From assembly GCA_944472155.2 (NCBI GenBank), contig OX235271.1:94687256-94751255 (forward strand): DNA of 64,000 bases. The letters run 5' to 3'. This stretch comes from Trichobilharzia szidati. Taxonomy: Eukaryota; Platyhelminthes; Trematoda; Strigeidida; Schistosomatidae. The position numbers were made by a program, and so were the translations under genes. The notes beneath the pieces are model-generated. The model made no database searches. It worked only from the letters and a program-made list of their open reading frames with translations, and had not been told where the DNA came from. Shown here in pieces: positions 11,370 through 21,684 of this stretch; position 1 is the first letter of the stretch; each line of letters opens with the position of its first letter.

Positions 11370-11384
11370 AATAGTTTCAGGTAT

Positions 11385-11715
11385 TGTTTGATCACTTTCC
11401 GCAAACTTGGTTGATATTTTTAAGGAATAATTAGAGCAGTTAATCAGTTGTTTTAAGACTACTTTTGAGCATTTTATCAATTAGAAATAATTTTTTTATA
11501 TGACTGCATGTAAATAAGTGACATACTTTGACTAAGAAATTTTACTAAATAACACTAGGACTACGACGCTTTATGTATCAGGGAATGTAAAGAATGCATC
11601 TAGAAATTGTCAAGAAAATCCTGAGTATGTAAAGTAGTTTTAGTCATTCTATACTCACAATAAATCAAACTGAGTCGTTTTGTTAACTGTTTGGTTTAAC
11701 TGTATTTTGTTCCAT
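11385..11715. other. Non-coding stretch, nothing recognised
   Basis: It is AT-rich and without repeat or coding signatures that I can support. Confidence 0.4.
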
Positions 11716-11775
11716 ACATTTCATACATTTATTCCCCTTAATGAATTTGAACAAAGCAAGAACTATAGTGAGGTT
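11716..11775 (-). repeat. PLE terminal-repeat end fragment
   Basis: 'CATACATTTATTCCCCTTAA' followed by 'GAACAAAGCAAGAACTA' matches the outer end of the left arm of the PLE at 55.76-55.81 kb. It is probably the far end of the minus-strand PLE at 12065-12385, separated from it by the SINE-A at 11785-12060. Confidence 0.6.
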
Positions 11776-11784
11776 CAATTAGAA

Positions 11785-12060
11785 GTCACGTGTGTGGATG
11801 GATGTCCCACCAACGACAATAGTTGGGGTCGCGCTAAAAAATCACGAATTGGTAGAAGTTAGAATTCATGAGCCATTGAATCGGGTCCCAGTGGCTGAAT
11901 GGTATACGAGCTTGCCTTGTAACCGAAAGGTCCTGGGTTCGAATCCCAGTGGGTGCGTACTGTGGATGATTCCCAAACTAGGATGAAACAGCAGCTGTCC
12001 AGTAATCCCTGGTTTTCAATGGTTCTCTAACTGATATCAGTCCGTGATCAACTCGTAAAA
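11785..12060 (+). mobile_element. SINE-A (variant hammerhead subfamily)
   Basis: Leader 'GTAGAAGTTAGAATTCATG', A box TGGCTGAATGG and a good B box GGTTCGAATCCC are present. A changed hammerhead block follows ('TGTGGATGATTCCC...GATGAAAC'), then the tail 'GGTTCTCTAACTGATATCAG'. The same changed block occurs in the copy at 16310-16660, so the two form a subfamily that lost the ribozyme core. Confidence 0.85.
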
Positions 12061-12064
12061 CTGC

Positions 12065-12385
12065 TTAAAGCATTTGTTCCCTTTAGACATAAGCTTTTTG
12101 GTACATGTTCAGAAAATCGTAGATATGCTCTTCTTTCTGTTCTTCCAATGTAACTGCTCCCGCAGATACATGTAAATTTATATATACAGTTGGAGTCAAA
12201 ATGAGAAGGATATCTATTGATTTTTCACTGCACCAAAGGGCAAGTTGTTCGATAGACGGGAACGAGCTTAGCTGCAGGATAGGCTATGGCTAGTGATGTA
12301 CCCAGCCTTCTGTTGATCATCGCTGCAATGTTTTCACCTTTATAATCAAGCTGAAAGTAGATTGGCTTTTTACCCACTGTGATTT
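12065..12385 (-). pseudogene. PLE GIY-YIG endonuclease fragment
   Basis: This frame is interrupted and was found by reading the minus strand. It reads through the PLE linker (AMINRRLGTSLAIAYPAAKL) into CIYKFTCICGSSYIGRTERR and LRFSEHVPKSL. The Cys pair, GIY-like IYKF and SYIG motif belong to the PLE GIY-YIG domain. An in-frame stop falls before the domain. The closest relative in the window is the PLE at 56176-56535. The reverse transcriptase part is missing. Confidence 0.85.
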
Positions 12386-12389
12386 GTTT

Positions 12390-12679
12390 TAAATTTGTTT
12401 ACTTTATTATATTACTCATTCACTACATCTTCATTGTCTTTCTAGGCAACATTTTCAGTTCAGACGTTAATGTCGAGTGAGATTTTAGTTTATCCATGAG
12501 TTTACTAATCATCTGTCCGGGTGACGTATTCGGCTATTCCGATGCATTTTACCACCCTCTTGCCCACCTTTATTGGTGTTGATTATTTTGCTGACCTGAC
12601 TGTTGTCCTTTAGTCTACGTGACTTATTTTATTTTCTTATAAAAATCTGATTTATGTTGGTTTGTTTTCTGCCTACCAG
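12390..12679. other. Possible intron sequence before the candidate exon
   Basis: A T-rich run and 'TTGTTTTCTGCCTACCAG' at its right end make a good 3' splice site just before 12680. Nothing else was recognised. Confidence 0.3.
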
Positions 12680-12931
12680 CAGTATCCTCCAAGACAAAAA
12701 GGAATCACTGGAATTAGTCGAAAAAGAGCATTTATGGTGATTATTGTATTAACAGTAATTATGCTTCTCACTTATTTTAGATTTCCGAAATTAATCATTA
12801 TAAGCACTGTTAAAGAGAAGCTGAAAATATTTATCAAAACAACATCCAGAAAATTTGAGAATATTTTTGAAGACTGTCATAAAATGAGTGGATTTCAGCA
12901 GCCTAATAGAGTTGCCAAAGTCTACAGATAA
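12680..12931 (+). CDS. Candidate 3'-terminal exon, single-pass membrane protein
   Basis: I do not recognise the family. The segment is preceded by a polypyrimidine tract and CAG acceptor, and it opens in phase 0 with QYPPRQKGITGISRKR. A strong hydrophobic stretch follows at about residues 21-34 (MVIIVLTVIMLLTY) and continues through FPKLIII. A lysine-rich part and the C-terminus FQQPNRVAKVYR end at a TAA stop. There is no in-frame ATG at the left end, so it cannot be a complete gene. The order basic, hydrophobic, basic suits a single membrane anchor. No similar sequence occurs elsewhere in the window, unlike the transposon frames. An AATAAA lies near 13226. It could still be a chance open frame of 84 codons; upstream exons were not located. 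Confidence 0.4.
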   Translation, partial: QYPPRQKGITGISRKRAFMVIIVLTVIMLLTYFRFPKLIIISTVKEKLKIFIKTTSRKFENIFEDCHKMSGFQQPNRVAKVYR

Positions 12932-13250
12932 CTTTCGACTACAGTGTCACGATGTAGAATATACACGGACTCATGAAAGTTTGTCTAAAATCCTAAAATC
13001 TTAAATTACTGAAATGAATTTCATGAAAGCGACCATTTTAGATGTACATTATTATTTATGAAACAACTACTAACTGCCAGTAGAAATGTATACTACAAGA
13101 ACTAGGGAAATCGAGTGATAAAAATGTCGGACCTAGAAACTGATGCAATTAGTAATAGACAAATGTATGGAGGTGAGAACTAGTACTAATACAAACTTTC
13201 GTTGCGTGGATAACGTCGAAATATAGAGAAATAAACTTAGTGAAAATACT

Positions 13251-13493
13251 TATTTAATTCAATTTTAGATTTTCCCGTCAACTGATTGGACCGAAGTGCT
13301 CGGTCTCAGGCTGACATATCAGTCTAGTGGATAACGCTTTGGCGTTTGAAACTATGGGCACTGGGTTCGAGCCTCGGTGGGAAAATCATCGCACACTGCG
13401 GAATGTAGGCACACCCAGATGAAGAGTCCTGAATAGGACGAAAGGACCATCTTGGATTCCATTGCTAGTCACCATCCACCAACTAACTTCTAT
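13251..13493 (+). mobile_element. Sm-alpha SINE with 14-bp TSD
   Basis: The perfect direct repeat TTAGTGAAAATACT flanks it (13237-13250 and 13494-13507). Inside, in order: an inverted piece of the tail ('TTAATTCAATTTTAGATTTT' to about 13320), the head with A box AGTCTAGTGG and B box GGTTCGAGCC, a hammerhead-like block (13413-13457), and a tail truncated at 'CCAACTAACTTC'. This copy sets the element boundaries and shows that the inverted 5' piece belongs to the element. Confidence 0.92.
13413..13457 (+). ncRNA. Hammerhead-like motif (Sm-alpha, decayed)
   Basis: The core reads AUGAAGA (C3 to A). Stem II is intact (GUCC-UGAAUA-GGAC) and GAAA is present, but stem III has changed from the UGCGC type to GGACC and no longer pairs. 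It is probably inactive. Confidence 0.6.
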
Positions 13494-13509
13494 TTAGTGA
13501 AAATACTGT

Positions 13510-14275
13510 CATATATTGAATTACCAGACCCTAGAGACAATCAAATATACACAAAATTCACCATGTGGCGGCAAAGAGATCCGACAAGTGCTCGCATGTC
13601 TTCACACATTATTTGCTCTATATTTATTACAGCTGTATGATACAGATAATTTTGCTAGCTATGAATTCTATTTTGCTGGAAAGCTGTAACATATCTCCAG
13701 GGCAATAATTTTTTTTAATAAAAGGCATAAAGGAAATCAGACGGAATTTTCAAAGATTACTTTTTCTGCCAATATTCCTATTTTTTTCGCTGGACGGAAG
13801 AAATGACAGTTTAAAAAAGCCACCTTTCATTTAATGTTGGCAAAAATTTGAAGGATATTTACGTAAACCATGCGTCCTAGAATATTAAAAATTGGTTTGA
13901 ACAAAATTAAAATGGTTGGAATATTTTGTAGGAAAGCTAATTTATAGCCAAATGGAAATGTGTTCATTTTTTTGGCTTACATTTTATTCCCCTACGATAT
14001 GAAGAATAACAAAAGTTAACAGTATAATCAAGGGATCTGATATTACTTAATCGAATTAATGAACAAAAAAGTTAAACCAAGGATTCTGGAGATGAAGCGT
14101 CTGAAAATTTAATAAAAAAGCAAAGTCATAATTCTAAAACAAGCAGATATTTAGTGCACTAAACTAACAGACAGCAAAGATTAATTTATTCTCAGGAAGC
14201 AATACAGTACCACCATGCTGTGTTTAAAGTTCAGATTGAATTGCTAGATTATACAAGACTTACTGACCAAGCGTA
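13510..14275. other. AT-rich stretch, nothing recognised
   Basis: I see no coding motif, SINE head or PLE motif in this part. Confidence 0.45.
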
Positions 14276-14279
14276 CTGC

Positions 14280-14475
14280 GTTGGTGGTTCAGTGGTACAA
14301 TGTTCGCAACAATGTACGTGGTTAGGGGTCGGATTCCCGGCAGGCGCACACCCATACCCCCTGGAAGGTTGGAAACCCGACAAACACCACTGCTACTGAA
14401 ACTTCAAAGCTCAAGCTTGAATCTTTATGTTCCAATGGAAAAGCAAAGGAGTAAAATAATTAAAAAAACATCAAC
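14280..14475 (+). mobile_element. SINE-C (tRNA-like head, SINE-B-like tail)
   Basis: A-box-like TGGTTCAGTGG and B-box-like GGTCGGATTCCC are followed by 'CACCACTGCTACTGAAACTT' and the tail 'CTTGAATCTTTATGTTCC', ending in an A-rich run. The tail is that of SINE-B while the head differs. Related copies are at 27745-27965, 43490-43690 and 63530-63770 (minus). Confidence 0.75.
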
Positions 14476-14559
14476 CAACCATTCCATGTTTAAGAACTTT
14501 AATTCATAAAATATTCGTTAAATTTAAATGACAATTACACAAGTGAAAGCCTTCTCCAT

Positions 14560-15750
14560 TATGCTTATTTCATAAAGGAGTATTGTTACTGTCTGTCTCA
14601 AAAGGTGTGTATGAAGCCCCAAACTACTTCTCAAACAGAATGCAATACACTGTATACAAAGGTAAATCCTCCTCTGCTGTCTTCACTGGAGCTGGTGTCC
14701 CCCAAGGTGCTGTACTCTCCCCACTTCTCTTTCCTTTCTTTCTACATGACTTACCATCTTCAAATGGCATTAAATATGCTGACGATCTGACTGTATCTTT
14801 GCCTGTCAAATGTCAAAGTGACTGCTCCAAACTAAATGGCTTTTTATCAGAAATCAGCCAGTGGTCGAAGGGAAATGGTCTAACCTTAAATCCCTCTAAA
14901 TGTCAAACTGTCAATTTCAACTTTAGGCATAAATCTGACCTAAATAAACTGGTTAGCACTCACGAAGTGTGCAACATAGAGGACAGTGAAATAGAGACCA
15001 AGTTGGAAATTAAATATCTTGGTGTCATTCTATCTGCTGATCTTCCCTGGTCGTCTCATATCTTGATGATTTCTAAGGAAATATTCTGTCTTATTTTTTA
15101 CATCAAGACGTTAAGACATTCTAGAATAACCCAACCCTTACTCCTGCGATTCGTTAACTCTTGTATCCTGCCTATTATTCTCTATTGTTTCCCTTAGTTT
15201 TTCCAGGGCTACTGAAGAAAGACTATTCCTTATTACGCAGGATATTAAAGGTTGTCAGCAGGATAAGCAACGTGCCACTTAACAAGCTTGTTAATATTCT
15301 GGTCAACAGGCACTTGGACTCATGTGAAAAATGGGCTGAATCCATTTTATCTAACTCACATCACCCTCTTCACTCACAACTCTCCTCTTGTATCTCATCA
15401 GGCAGAACCAGAAGCCTATATAGAAAACTATATGCTCGCACTAGCAAGTAAAAAAATTCAACCATACCCTACTTAGCTCGTGTTCTGTGCGATAAAGAAA
15501 GCATTAGGCGTGACACCTATAATTCATTAAATAGTCAGTAGAACAAGTGGATATCGTCATTCCAACTCATATCATTTATATGTACAACGTTTTTCTTTCT
15601 TTTCCTTTTTTCCTCTCTCTTTTTTAATCTTTGTAGAATTTTATTTATTGTTAATGTACTAACTGGATGCAATACTGTATTAAAATGCCGAAAATTCCAT
15701 TCTGTATCACAAGTACTGTTTTGGAATAAAGCAAATTATTATTATTATTA
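14560..15750 (+). pseudogene. CR1/Jockey-like LINE, 5'-truncated
   Basis: The open frame 14583-15197 starts within the reverse transcriptase and has no ATG start, so it is a 5' truncation. GVPQGAVLSPLLF (about residues 38-50) and KYADDLTV (64-71; catalytic YADD at 65-68) are intact. A following frame (15161-15451) continues the C-terminal region after a frameshift near 15190. The non-coding end carries 'GGAATAAAGCAAATTATTA' and a short (ATT)n tail at about 15735-15750, as expected for target-primed copying. The apurinic-type endonuclease and any ORF1 are missing. The closest relative here is the copy at 53786-54870. Confidence 0.9.
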
Positions 15751-15754
15751 AGTA

Positions 15755-16025
15755 AAGCGACTTTGTCGTTTATCGCGTGTAGGTCTGTTGTGTGAATGTG
15801 TAATAATCATGCAGTAGCAAGTTTTTACTGCAAAGGGTCAGTTCTTATAATTTCTTTTCCTGCTTTCATCACACTTATTACTTCACTATATTCCTGATAA
15901 ATATTCAGCTCAAAAGTTTAGAGTAGCTTGTTGATATGCATTTAGAATATGGCTAAATAATATTCATTTAACAGAATTCAATTATAGCAGTGTAATTTAT
16001 CATAGCGTAAACGTTTATTAAATAC
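15755..16025. other. Non-coding spacer
   Basis: No feature was recognised between the LINE tail and the inverted LINE tail at 16027. Confidence 0.35.
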
Positions 16026-16026
16026 G

Positions 16027-16115
16027 GAATTTTTTAATAATAATAATAAAGCTTTATTTGAGACAGTATGCGAGCATATGGTACAATAATTTTCAGCGTG
16101 TCTAGTTCCAAAACA
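16027..16115 (-). repeat. CR1-like LINE or SINE 3' tail, minus strand
   Basis: On the minus strand it reads 'GCTGAAAATTATTGTACC' and then 'AATAAAGCTTTATTATTATT', matching the LINE ends at 54.80-54.87 kb and 15.70-15.75 kb. No coding part adjoins it. Confidence 0.7.
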
Positions 16116-16309
16116 CTTTTTCCTCGTACAGGATTTACATGTAAAGTAATCATCTAAACTGTACCTTCATTTCTTTGAAGAATTGCACAGCATTTACTGG
16201 AAAGCAAGTTAAATCAGAGCACAAGTTTATGAATAGGTGGTCATTTGATATAACTGGACGATTAAAACAATTTTCAATGGTCGGTTTGTAAGGATTAGAT
16301 TTGTTTTGA

Positions 16310-16660
16310 CGAGTTGATCACGGATTGATATCAGTTATAGAAGCATTGAAAACCATCAGGTAGTACTGGACAGCAGTTTCATCCTAGTTCGGGAATCATC
16401 CACAGTACGAACCCACTGCCAGGATTCGAACCCGAGACCTTCCAGTTACAGGACAAGCTCGTATACCATTCAGCCAATGGGACCCGATTCAATGGCCAGT
16501 GCATGAATTCTAACTTCTACCATTTCTGGATTTAATGCGACCATCAACCAATATCATCGGTATGAAATCCATCCTCCCTCCCGACTGGATGGACCTCACT
16601 GGTCATGACTTCTCTCTAGAACTCCAGGAACCTCCGTTCTGTAGCAAGTCACTATCCAGC
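16310..16660 (-). mobile_element. SINE-A, long 5' form, variant hammerhead
   Basis: On the minus strand it shows the extended leader (16660-16540), A box TGGCTGAATGG, B box GGGTTCGAATCCT, the changed hammerhead block and the tail. Similar 36-bp blocks of the tail (16283-16318 and 16683-16718, starting GGTTTGT) stand on both sides in the same orientation. They may be an old duplicated tail or a degraded target duplication. Confidence 0.8.
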
Positions 16661-16729
16661 ATCAGATTAATTTGCAATATTTGGTTTGTGAGGATCAGAT
16701 CTGTTTTGATGAATTGATAAATCCACATG

Positions 16730-17890
16730 AAATTAAGCATTCTGGTGGAAAGCCATTTCTATAGCCCTGTGGTTTAAGCAGGCCTCTACTAGTATCGGTC
16801 ACTATACCATAGATGATATATAGAGCACTAGTTATTGCCACATATGCACTAAAAAGTAATTTAATGACATTGTGTTTGTAGGGGAGGGGGAGGATGAGAT
16901 TGCAATTCTATCAGATTTAAATATAAGGGAAAGAATAATTCCTGAATATGTGTTTACCTAACAAACATTTAGTACCTAAATTTGCAAGGAAGAGAATTAA
17001 TACAGAGATATGCATAACCCTGCATTCAAAGAAATGTACAAAGAAGCAATCAAAAGATAAAATCTAGTTGTTGCAGGATTTTGTCTACGCTGATATCATT
17101 ATTCCCATCAGATCTTTTTTTAGATACAGTCAAGGAAATTATTCTGTGTCAGTATTTGTTCACACACATTGAATCATTTACATCCTACTGTAAGTGTTAG
17201 ACTAGACTTAAGGTGGACCGCAAACTAACCACACTTACAAAAACTTCACCACTTTATAACCTTAGCAATACTCTGCCTAACGTGTAAGTACTGACGAACA
17301 GGATCCAAGTAAAAAGACTTGAGATGGAAGTGTGTCTGGGATGGGGTTGTATTTTTACACAAATGAAATACCAAATTTAATAAATAAAGGTGTTATGCAA
17401 CTTATCTGCTGCTTAGACTGTTGGCAGACTCGAGTGCGCTGAATCAAAGCACAACGAGAGAGCGAACCAAGTATGTACAAGAGAGTCACAAATCAAAAGA
17501 AAAAGAAGTGCCAAAAGTGGATGAGTGCGTTTAAACAAAAGTTCAAAGGTTCAATGTACACTACACTACAATGATCCCTGGGATTTTCTTTTGAAAGCAA
17601 CCAAATTAAATAATTTTTCATGATCAGATTTAATCTGTTCAGCTAGGTGAGCAATAAATAGCTACAGTCCGTATTTTTACACCTTGAGGATGCAGGGTAA
17701 ATTCTGGGCATCATTTTCAAGACTAATTTACTAGAAACTAAATTCTGAATAGACTTTATAATAATAATAATTTACGGGTAGTTTATCTCAAATCACTGTT
17801 TATTTGAAATCCTGTTTTATTCTGTTTTTCTGATTTACTATAAAATTAGCTTTTCACGCTAACAATTACACTGGTTCTAAATGTTATGCA
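16730..17890. other. Non-coding stretch, nothing firm
   Basis: It has an (AAT)n run near 17757-17772, which could be a lone LINE tail. No protein motif was found in six frames. Confidence 0.45.
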
Positions 17891-17896
17891 TGACCA

Positions 17897-18115
17897 TAGA
17901 GTGACATCACGCTCCAGGCCCCCAAGTGGAACCGGAATGGGAAACAATGACTTGGACTTCCAAAGGTGACATGGAGGAGATCATGTGAGGACGAGATGAA
18001 TACTTATGAGCAATGTTGGGGTCAACTAAAAAGTACTGCATAGAAGCGAATGAAATGGAGATGTGCTGCTGACGAGCTACTTACTTCTCGGAACCATAGG
18101 GAATTATAAAAATAA
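17897..18115 (+). pseudogene. RTE 3'-end fragment
   Basis: This aligns by eye with the last part of the RTE copies at 23.3 kb and 42.8 kb: 'GGTGACATGGAGGAGATCAT' matches 'GTTACTTGGAGGAGGTCATG', and 'GAATGAAATGGAGATGTGCT' matches 'GAACGCAATGGAGACGCACG'. It ends 'GGGAATTATAAAAATAAA'. Only the end of the ORF and the 3' tail are kept. Confidence 0.75.
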
Positions 18116-18535
18116 ATTAGATGCAAGTCTTTTTGTATTGTTACATCTATGACAGTGATAATAGTTTTATGATACTGGCAATCGGTTAGTACAACTGCGA
18201 ATAATGCTGAATTCAATTGCTTCTTGATAGTGCTTTGAAAAATCAATATAGAAGTTAGATTAACATAGATAACCATCTATATATGTCCAAACCAAGTTCA
18301 CTTTTAACAGTTTGAAAAAATTTGGGCATTGGGTAAATGATATTCATTATAATAAAGGTTTTTGTATTTCCCAATGAGTGAAAAACAAAACGATATTGTT
18401 TTTACTGACGTTTCGCTATTTAATGCTAATAGGTATATCAAAGTATTATTAAACCGGAATTTACAAAATCTCAGTATTTATAAAACAAAGAGTGAGAAAA
18501 TAGACTTAGAATTGTTTGACAAACTTAATGTACAC
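18116..18535. other. Non-coding stretch with an unsupported open frame
   Basis: An open frame (18362-18637) looks superficially protein-like (SEKQNDIVFTDVSLFNANRY). Its 3' third is the PLE terminal-repeat patch at 18540-18625, and no family is recognised. I leave it unannotated as a gene. Confidence 0.35.
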
Positions 18536-18539
18536 ATAC

Positions 18540-18625
18540 ATACAAAACAATGCATATATATTTGCGACTGTACAGCTAAGAAGATGAATTCGCCGAAAAG
18601 AGACTCTTCGCTGATCTACGTGTTT
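18540..18625 (+). repeat. PLE terminal-repeat patch with hammerhead-like stems
   Basis: It matches minus-strand patches at 51485-51570 and 8665-8745. Shared blocks are a stem-I-like ACAGC...GCUG(A/U) pair, GAAA, and a self-complementary stem-III-like AGAG..CUCUU. The CUGANGA core is not well formed in any of the three, so a ribozyme is only suggested. Confidence 0.5.
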
Positions 18626-18779
18626 TGTTTTCATTAATGCCTGGATGGGGATTATCCATGAATTGAAATAGACTTAGGTCAAGTTAAAAGGACATATTAA
18701 GAGTTAAAATACCAATGAAGATCACTAAACCAAATAAGAAAGGTAATAGTGCATCTGTTATGGTATCAAAACAAAGTTT

Positions 18780-19400
18780 ACTAACTTGATCATCGTTCGT
18801 TAGCTTGGGGTCATTTTTCGTTGTCAAGTTGATCATTTGGTAAAGATAACAAAATCAAGTGTAGATTGTTGGATTTGATCAGTGTTTAAAATTATAAAGG
18901 CAGTGTGTGCTTACATAGTGAAGTTGCTTATCACATTCGTGTTGATTTTGTCAATTCATGGGGGAGGGAGGTGTTGTAACCAGGTCAGATTCTGTTTTAG
19001 TCCATCATTCCTATTCAAGCAGTTTGGATTCCACTTGATATGAAGTGCTTCTGATATTAGACGTTCTTTATGATTTCTGAAGTTTTTCTGGATTATTTCA
19101 ATATTGTCAAAATCAATTTTGTGGCCTGATTCTATAGCGTGGCTGATGATTTTTCAAGTTTTTCTAGTTCAATTGGATTTCTCGGTGGTCGAACAGATGC
19201 TCTACGGTGTTCATTTCTTCTGATTTTGATTTCTCGAGATGTTTGTCCGATGTATATCGCATCACATTCCAAGCATTTTATTTTGTAGACACAATTAGAT
19301 AGAGAATCTTTAGGTAACTGGTCTTTTATATGGACAAGGTTGTTTCGTAGAGTATCTGATGTTCTAAAGAAAACTCTAATAGATAACCACTGGTGACATA
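18780..19400 (-). pseudogene. PLE C-terminal fragment with GIY-YIG domain
   Basis: Reading the minus strand from about 19398 gives the linker SIRVFFRTSDTLRNNLVHIK. After it come CVYKIKCLECDAIYIGQTSR and IKIRRNEHRRASVRPPRNP, then, after stops, GHKIDF-type and ALHIKWNP-type residues typical of PLE C-termini. CLEC, the GIY-like VYKI, and YIG are all visible. The organisation equals that of the PLE at 39.1-40.1 kb but the sequence is a different lineage. No RT motif remains. Several stops show it is dead. Confidence 0.85.
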
Positions 19401-19539
19401 TTTGAATTTTTAGTAAAAGCGGAATAGAAAAGATTGCTATGATAAAAATGAAGCTATGCGAAAAAATTAGAACAACTTAGTTCTCATTGTTAAGTAAAAG
19501 AAACGTAGACATATGTATATTAAATTATTATGTTATTAT

Positions 19540-19735
19540 TATTAATATTCTCTTAACTTTCGAGTGTAATATAAGGCTTCAACAGAGCACCTTCATTTCT
19601 TTTTGTTCCCTGCAATCATTTTCAATTGGCTCAGAGATCTTCTATAAGCTCTTATGTCATCCTCACACAATCTTCACTGTATCACCATCAAGCTCATGCC
19701 TAACTGGTCATTTGCTATGAATGAAGTGGCCGATG
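19540..19735 (-). pseudogene. RTE 3' tail fragment
   Basis: 'GAGTGTAATATAAGGCTTCAA' and the following CTTCATTTC block match the minus-strand RTE ends at 59.84 kb and 57.41 kb. Only the 3' terminal part of the element remains. Confidence 0.6.
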
Positions 19736-19744
19736 AGTTCTAAC

Positions 19745-20685
19745 TTCTGCCAATTCGTGTAACAAAACATGAATGCAGTATAATGTTTTGAAAATTCGAG
19801 ATAATACTTATTTCTGTGATGATAGATAACTTTATTAATAATGTATGCCAACTAGACAGACAAAATTTGTCTATAGAAATACAACATTTATAAGAGACTC
19901 AATGAAACAGTTTGCGCATATGACATCTATCGTATCATGCTGATCAAAACAGTGAAAGGAAGTGAGACCGTACAGAAAAACATATATGTCTCTCTCGCTC
20001 CACATATATATGTAAAGACGAAGAGACAAAGAGTTCGAAAAAACATGTAATAGTTAGAAATTACAGAGGACTTATTAATCGTTATATTCATTTGCCTTAG
20101 ATAAGCTTAAAAACTGTCTTAAATTATTCATGTTTTCATGTTTTCAGTAAAGACGGTGTTTTGTTCAAGAGACAGTAGAAGACACGAATAAAAAAACAAC
20201 AACATAACAATGTCCTGTCACGCAATAAATTTGGAAAGGGAGAAAAACATTTGCTGTTTGTTTTTTTAAATTTATGCCGAAAACGTTTGTCTGACTGAAT
20301 AATAATACTCATGTATATATTTTGCTACTTTGCAGTTTCTGTGTACATTTGTTAATTCATCTCCTACTGTTCTTGCACAGATAAATTGAAAAAAACATGG
20401 TTATACACATGTTGAGTGTAGTTTCTTTTCATAAAGACATTTGTCATGTTCTATTATTATTTGTGAGCCTGTTTTCACTAGCTAGAACAGAATAGTGCAT
20501 TGAAACACTGTAGTTGCGTGAATTTGATCGGCTTATAGTAGCTTCATTGATGTCAGTTGGTAAGAAAGCATTTATCAACCTAAAATAAGGAGGTAATCAA
20601 TTTTCAAGTGAATAGAATACAACTACGTCTTCTTTATTAAGTGTAATTTTAAGTGCGATAATCGCTTCATGCACTAGTTATCAGA
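19745..20685. other. Non-coding stretch, nothing recognised
   Basis: No coding or SINE motif was found. A short inverted phrase 'ACATATATGT' occurs near 19979-20012. Confidence 0.45.
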
Positions 20686-20699
20686 TAAATATGCATTCT

Positions 20700-20985
20700 G
20701 AGCTGACATTAGTTAGAGAACCATTGGAAAGCCTGCAGGGAGTGCTGGACAGAAGTTAAAATTCATGGGCCACTGGATCGGGTCACAGTGGCTTAATGGT
20801 ATACGAACTCGCCTTGTAACCAGAAGCACCTGGGTTCGAATCCCGGTGGTTGCGTACTGATGAAGAATCTTAAAGAGCTAGGACGAAACAGCTGTCCAGT
20901 ACTCCCAGTTTTTCCAATGGTTCTCTAACTAATGTCAGCTCATGATGAAATCCTGAAACTAACCAAATCCCTACAGATCAACACT
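20700..20985 (+). mobile_element. Full SINE-A with 14-bp TSD
   Basis: The perfect repeat TAAATATGCATTCT flanks the element (20686-20699 and 20986-20999). Order: inverted tail arm (20700-20755, ending GGACAG), leader 'AAGTTAAAATTCATGG', A box TGGCTTAATGG, B box GGTTCGAATCC, hammerhead-like block (core AUGAAGA, C3 changed; stem II damaged by CUUAAAGAG; GAAAC present), tail ending 'CTACAGATCAACACT'. This is the type copy for the foldback-plus-body architecture. Confidence 0.93.
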
Positions 20986-20999
20986 TAAATATGCATTCT

Positions 21000-21660
21000 C
21001 TTTGCTGATACGCCAAATTATAGGAATTTATGGAAATGACTTATGCTTAAGGATGTTCATTTCTAGTTAGAATGGGTTCATCAGATGAACATGGGTTTTA
21101 TCTTCAGGACTTGTGTAAAATACATTTAAACTACAAGGAACTGCGCTTTTATCTTGTTTACATATATACATCATATTAACCAGCGGACAACAGTGGAGGC
21201 AAGTGACACTTGTTCTTCAGCAAACAGCATTTCAAACTCAATGCATGAACGAAACGTGAATTACGCATTTAATCGTTGATTTGTTTTTATTGAATAGTTT
21301 GCAAAAATAACTTAACAGATTAACTGGAGATGAAGTTCGAATCTGTCAAACAGCAATTAGTGACAACATGCATTGATAACTTTAAGAATTTACAATTTTA
21401 TCAAAATTTTATGAAGGGAATCAAGTGCTTAGAAGTTTATTATAATTTCTAAAATGAAATAGTATTTTGAGCATGTGAAAAGTAAGTAAATGATTGCCAT
21501 TGAGACATGATTATAAATATTGTGATCTAACTTTAAATGCAGAAATAAGGATAACAAATGTAAGATATGTAAAGAAACTCTTATTCACTCAAAGATTTAT
21601 TTATCTTCTCAAAAGAACAATGTACTCAGGGGTGAATCACAAAAGCCGATCATAACAAAG
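21000..21660. other. Non-coding stretch, nothing recognised
   Basis: No motif or repeat of the families described here was found. Confidence 0.45.
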
Positions 21661-21684
21661 GGTGATGAGGAGATACAATTATAT

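Noticed and set aside
18362..18637. 91-codon plus-strand frame as a host gene
   Set aside because: Its 3' third is a PLE terminal-repeat patch found at two other places, and the rest has no recognisable family.
20740..20985. Ordinary MITE or DNA transposon interpretation of the terminal inverted repeats
   Set aside because: TSD lengths vary between copies (9-14 bp), the body has a pol III head and hammerhead, and no transposase relative is seen; foldback retrocopies fit better.
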